This document shows, piece after piece, positions 63,160-64,000 of a DNA stretch of 64,000 nt (position 1 is the stretch's first letter; each line of letters opens with the position of its first letter). The stretch covers positions 2,570,001 through 2,634,000 of the forward strand of contig NC_011365.1 in NCBI RefSeq assembly GCF_000021325.1, read 5' to 3'. Source of the DNA: Gluconacetobacter diazotrophicus PA1 5. GTDB taxonomy: Bacteria; Pseudomonadota; Alphaproteobacteria; Acetobacterales; Acetobacteraceae. Made by a program: the position numbers and the translations under genes. The notes beneath the pieces are model-generated. The model ran no database searches. It worked only from the letters and a program-made list of their open reading frames with translations, and was not told the origin of the DNA.

Positions 63160-63227
63160 ACCGACGCGGCTCTGGAACCTTCCAATTAGAAAAAAGGCAA
63201 AACAAGAGCGGACCGGAGAGTCGCCCG

Positions 63228-64000
63228 ATGCCTGACGGAACGGTGAAGGTTTCGATCGCGGGGCCTGTCGCCACCGTCACCCTGGCGCGTCCGGCCCGGC
63301 GCAACGCGCTCGACCTCGGCATGCTGGACGCGCTGTTCCATGCCTGCGACGAGGTCGATGGTGCCCCGCACGTCCGTGCCGCCATCCTGACGGGTGAGGG
63401 GGACGCGTTCTGCGCGGGGGGCGACATCCATGCCTGGGGCGGAATGGGCCCCGGCGATTTCGGCCATAACTGGGTGCGGCATGGCCATCGCGTCTTCGAT
63501 CGCCTTGCGACGCTGCGGATGCCGCTGATTGCCGCGATCAACGGCCACGCCCTGGGCGGCGGCCTGGAGATCGCGGCCACCGCCGATATCCGCATCGCCG
63601 AGACGCATGTCCGCGTCGGCCTTCCGGAGGCCAGTCTGGGCATGGTGCCGGGATGGTCGGGTACCCAGCGCCTTGTCAGGCGCCTGGGGGCGCAGGTCGT
63701 GCGCCGGATGGCGCTGGGCGGCGAGGTCCTCACGGCCGGCGAGGCGCGCGACCTGGGCATTTTCGACAGCGTCGTGGCCACGGGGACCGCCCTGCCGGCC
63801 GCGCAACAGGCGGCCGACCGGATCGTCGGGCGTGCGCCGGGCGCGACCGAGGCGATCAAGCTCATGATTTCGATCGCCGAGGGCGAGGACCGGGGGGCCG
63901 ACGTCGATGCGCTGGCGGCGATCGCCGTTTCGGGCCGCCCCGACATGACGGAAGGGGTGACCGCGTTCCGTGAAAAGCGCGCGCCGCGATTCAGGGGCGG
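63228..64000 (+). CDS. Enoyl-CoA hydratase/isomerase, 5' part
   Basis: The frame starts at ATG 63228 (MPDGTVKVSIAGPVATVTLA) after CCGGAGAG and runs off the right edge with at least 257 residues. It is a crotonase-fold protein: 'ILTGEGDAFCAGGDIHAWG' and 'AINGHALGGGLEIAATADIRIAE' form the CoA and oxyanion pockets, and 'GLPEASLGMVPGWSGTQRL' carries the usual active-site Glu. Substrates of the family range from enoyl-CoA to aromatic CoA esters, and the specific one is not evident. It follows the LacI regulator by 68 bases. Confidence 0.88.
   Translation, partial: MPDGTVKVSIAGPVATVTLARPARRNALDLGMLDALFHACDEVDGAPHVRAAILTGEGDAFCAGGDIHAWGGMGPGDFGHNWVRHGHRVFDRLATLRMPLIAAINGHALGGGLEIAATADIRIAETHVRVGLPEASLGMVPGWSGTQRLVRRLGAQVVRRMALGGEVLTAGEARDLGIFDSVVATGTALPAAQQAADRIVGRAPGATEAIKLMISIAEGEDRGADVDALAAIAVSGRPDMTEGVTAFREKRAPRFRG

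Overview
The window looks like chromosomal DNA of an acetic acid bacterium (Acetobacteraceae, Gluconacetobacter/Komagataeibacter-like). The reasons are high GC, an alphaproteobacterial gene style, glycerol and dihydroxyacetone assimilation genes beside a complete oxidative and non-oxidative pentose phosphate cluster containing a transaldolase/glucose-6-phosphate isomerase fusion, a type II NADH dehydrogenase, and many insertion sequences. The genus is an inference from gene content. I saw no tRNA, rRNA, CRISPR array or replication origin.

Layout. 1-9.4 kb: the 3' part of a TonB-dependent receptor, a small proline-rich protein, a histidine kinase/receiver pair, a LysR regulator split by an IS701-family element, and three oxidoreductases (a PRISE-like SDR, a zinc-less MDR and a classical SDR) with a remnant of another SDR. 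9.5-17.7 kb: glycerol catabolism (glpD, dhaK, dhaL, a dhaM that carries a complete PTS chain, glpK, glpF), closed by a strong terminator. 17.7-19.2 kb: a lipoprotein and a LysR regulator. 19.5-23.7 kb: a tryptophan-tryptophylquinone amine dehydrogenase operon (heavy chain, MauD-like with a degenerate CxxC, light chain, monoheme cytochrome c, MauE, canonical MauD) without mauG, convergent with a GABA-type aminotransferase. 25-31.2 kb: EAL phosphodiesterase, Na+/H+ antiporter, HisC, ankyrin protein, metallo-beta-lactamase-fold hydrolase, and a MITE-like repeat.

31.5-44.2 kb: tkt, tal-pgi, gnd, zwf, two HAD phosphatases, pgl, rpiA, gntK and a degenerate aspartyl-protease-like protein. Together these take gluconate, glucose 6-phosphate and triose phosphates through the pentose phosphate pathway, where the glycerol/DHA genes also feed. 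44.2-51.3 kb is a scarred accessory segment: an S24 phage-type repressor split by an IS630 element, a GAF-GGDEF-EAL protein, a secreted/membrane protein cut by a second IS630 element, an IS5-family remnant and a 5'-truncated aspartyl protease.

51.3-59.6 kb is built around ethanolamine: eutB, an FMN alpha-hydroxyacid dehydrogenase, a VapBC toxin-antitoxin pair and eutC on one strand, with a divergent acetaldehyde-type dehydrogenase, an NADH dehydrogenase and a TetR regulator. Ethanolamine would give ammonia plus acetaldehyde, then acetate and NADH, with NADH reoxidised by NDH-2. 59.7-64 kb: SPFH protein, YitT-like membrane protein, a second MITE-like copy, a YidB-like protein, a LacI regulator, and an enoyl-CoA hydratase that runs off the right edge.

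The most distinctive signals are the mauG-less amine dehydrogenase operon with its two MauD paralogues, the toxin-antitoxin pair translationally coupled to eutC, the stacked palindromes in front of the aldehyde dehydrogenase, and the dispersed repeat family whose two full copies differ in ways that keep their terminal stems paired.
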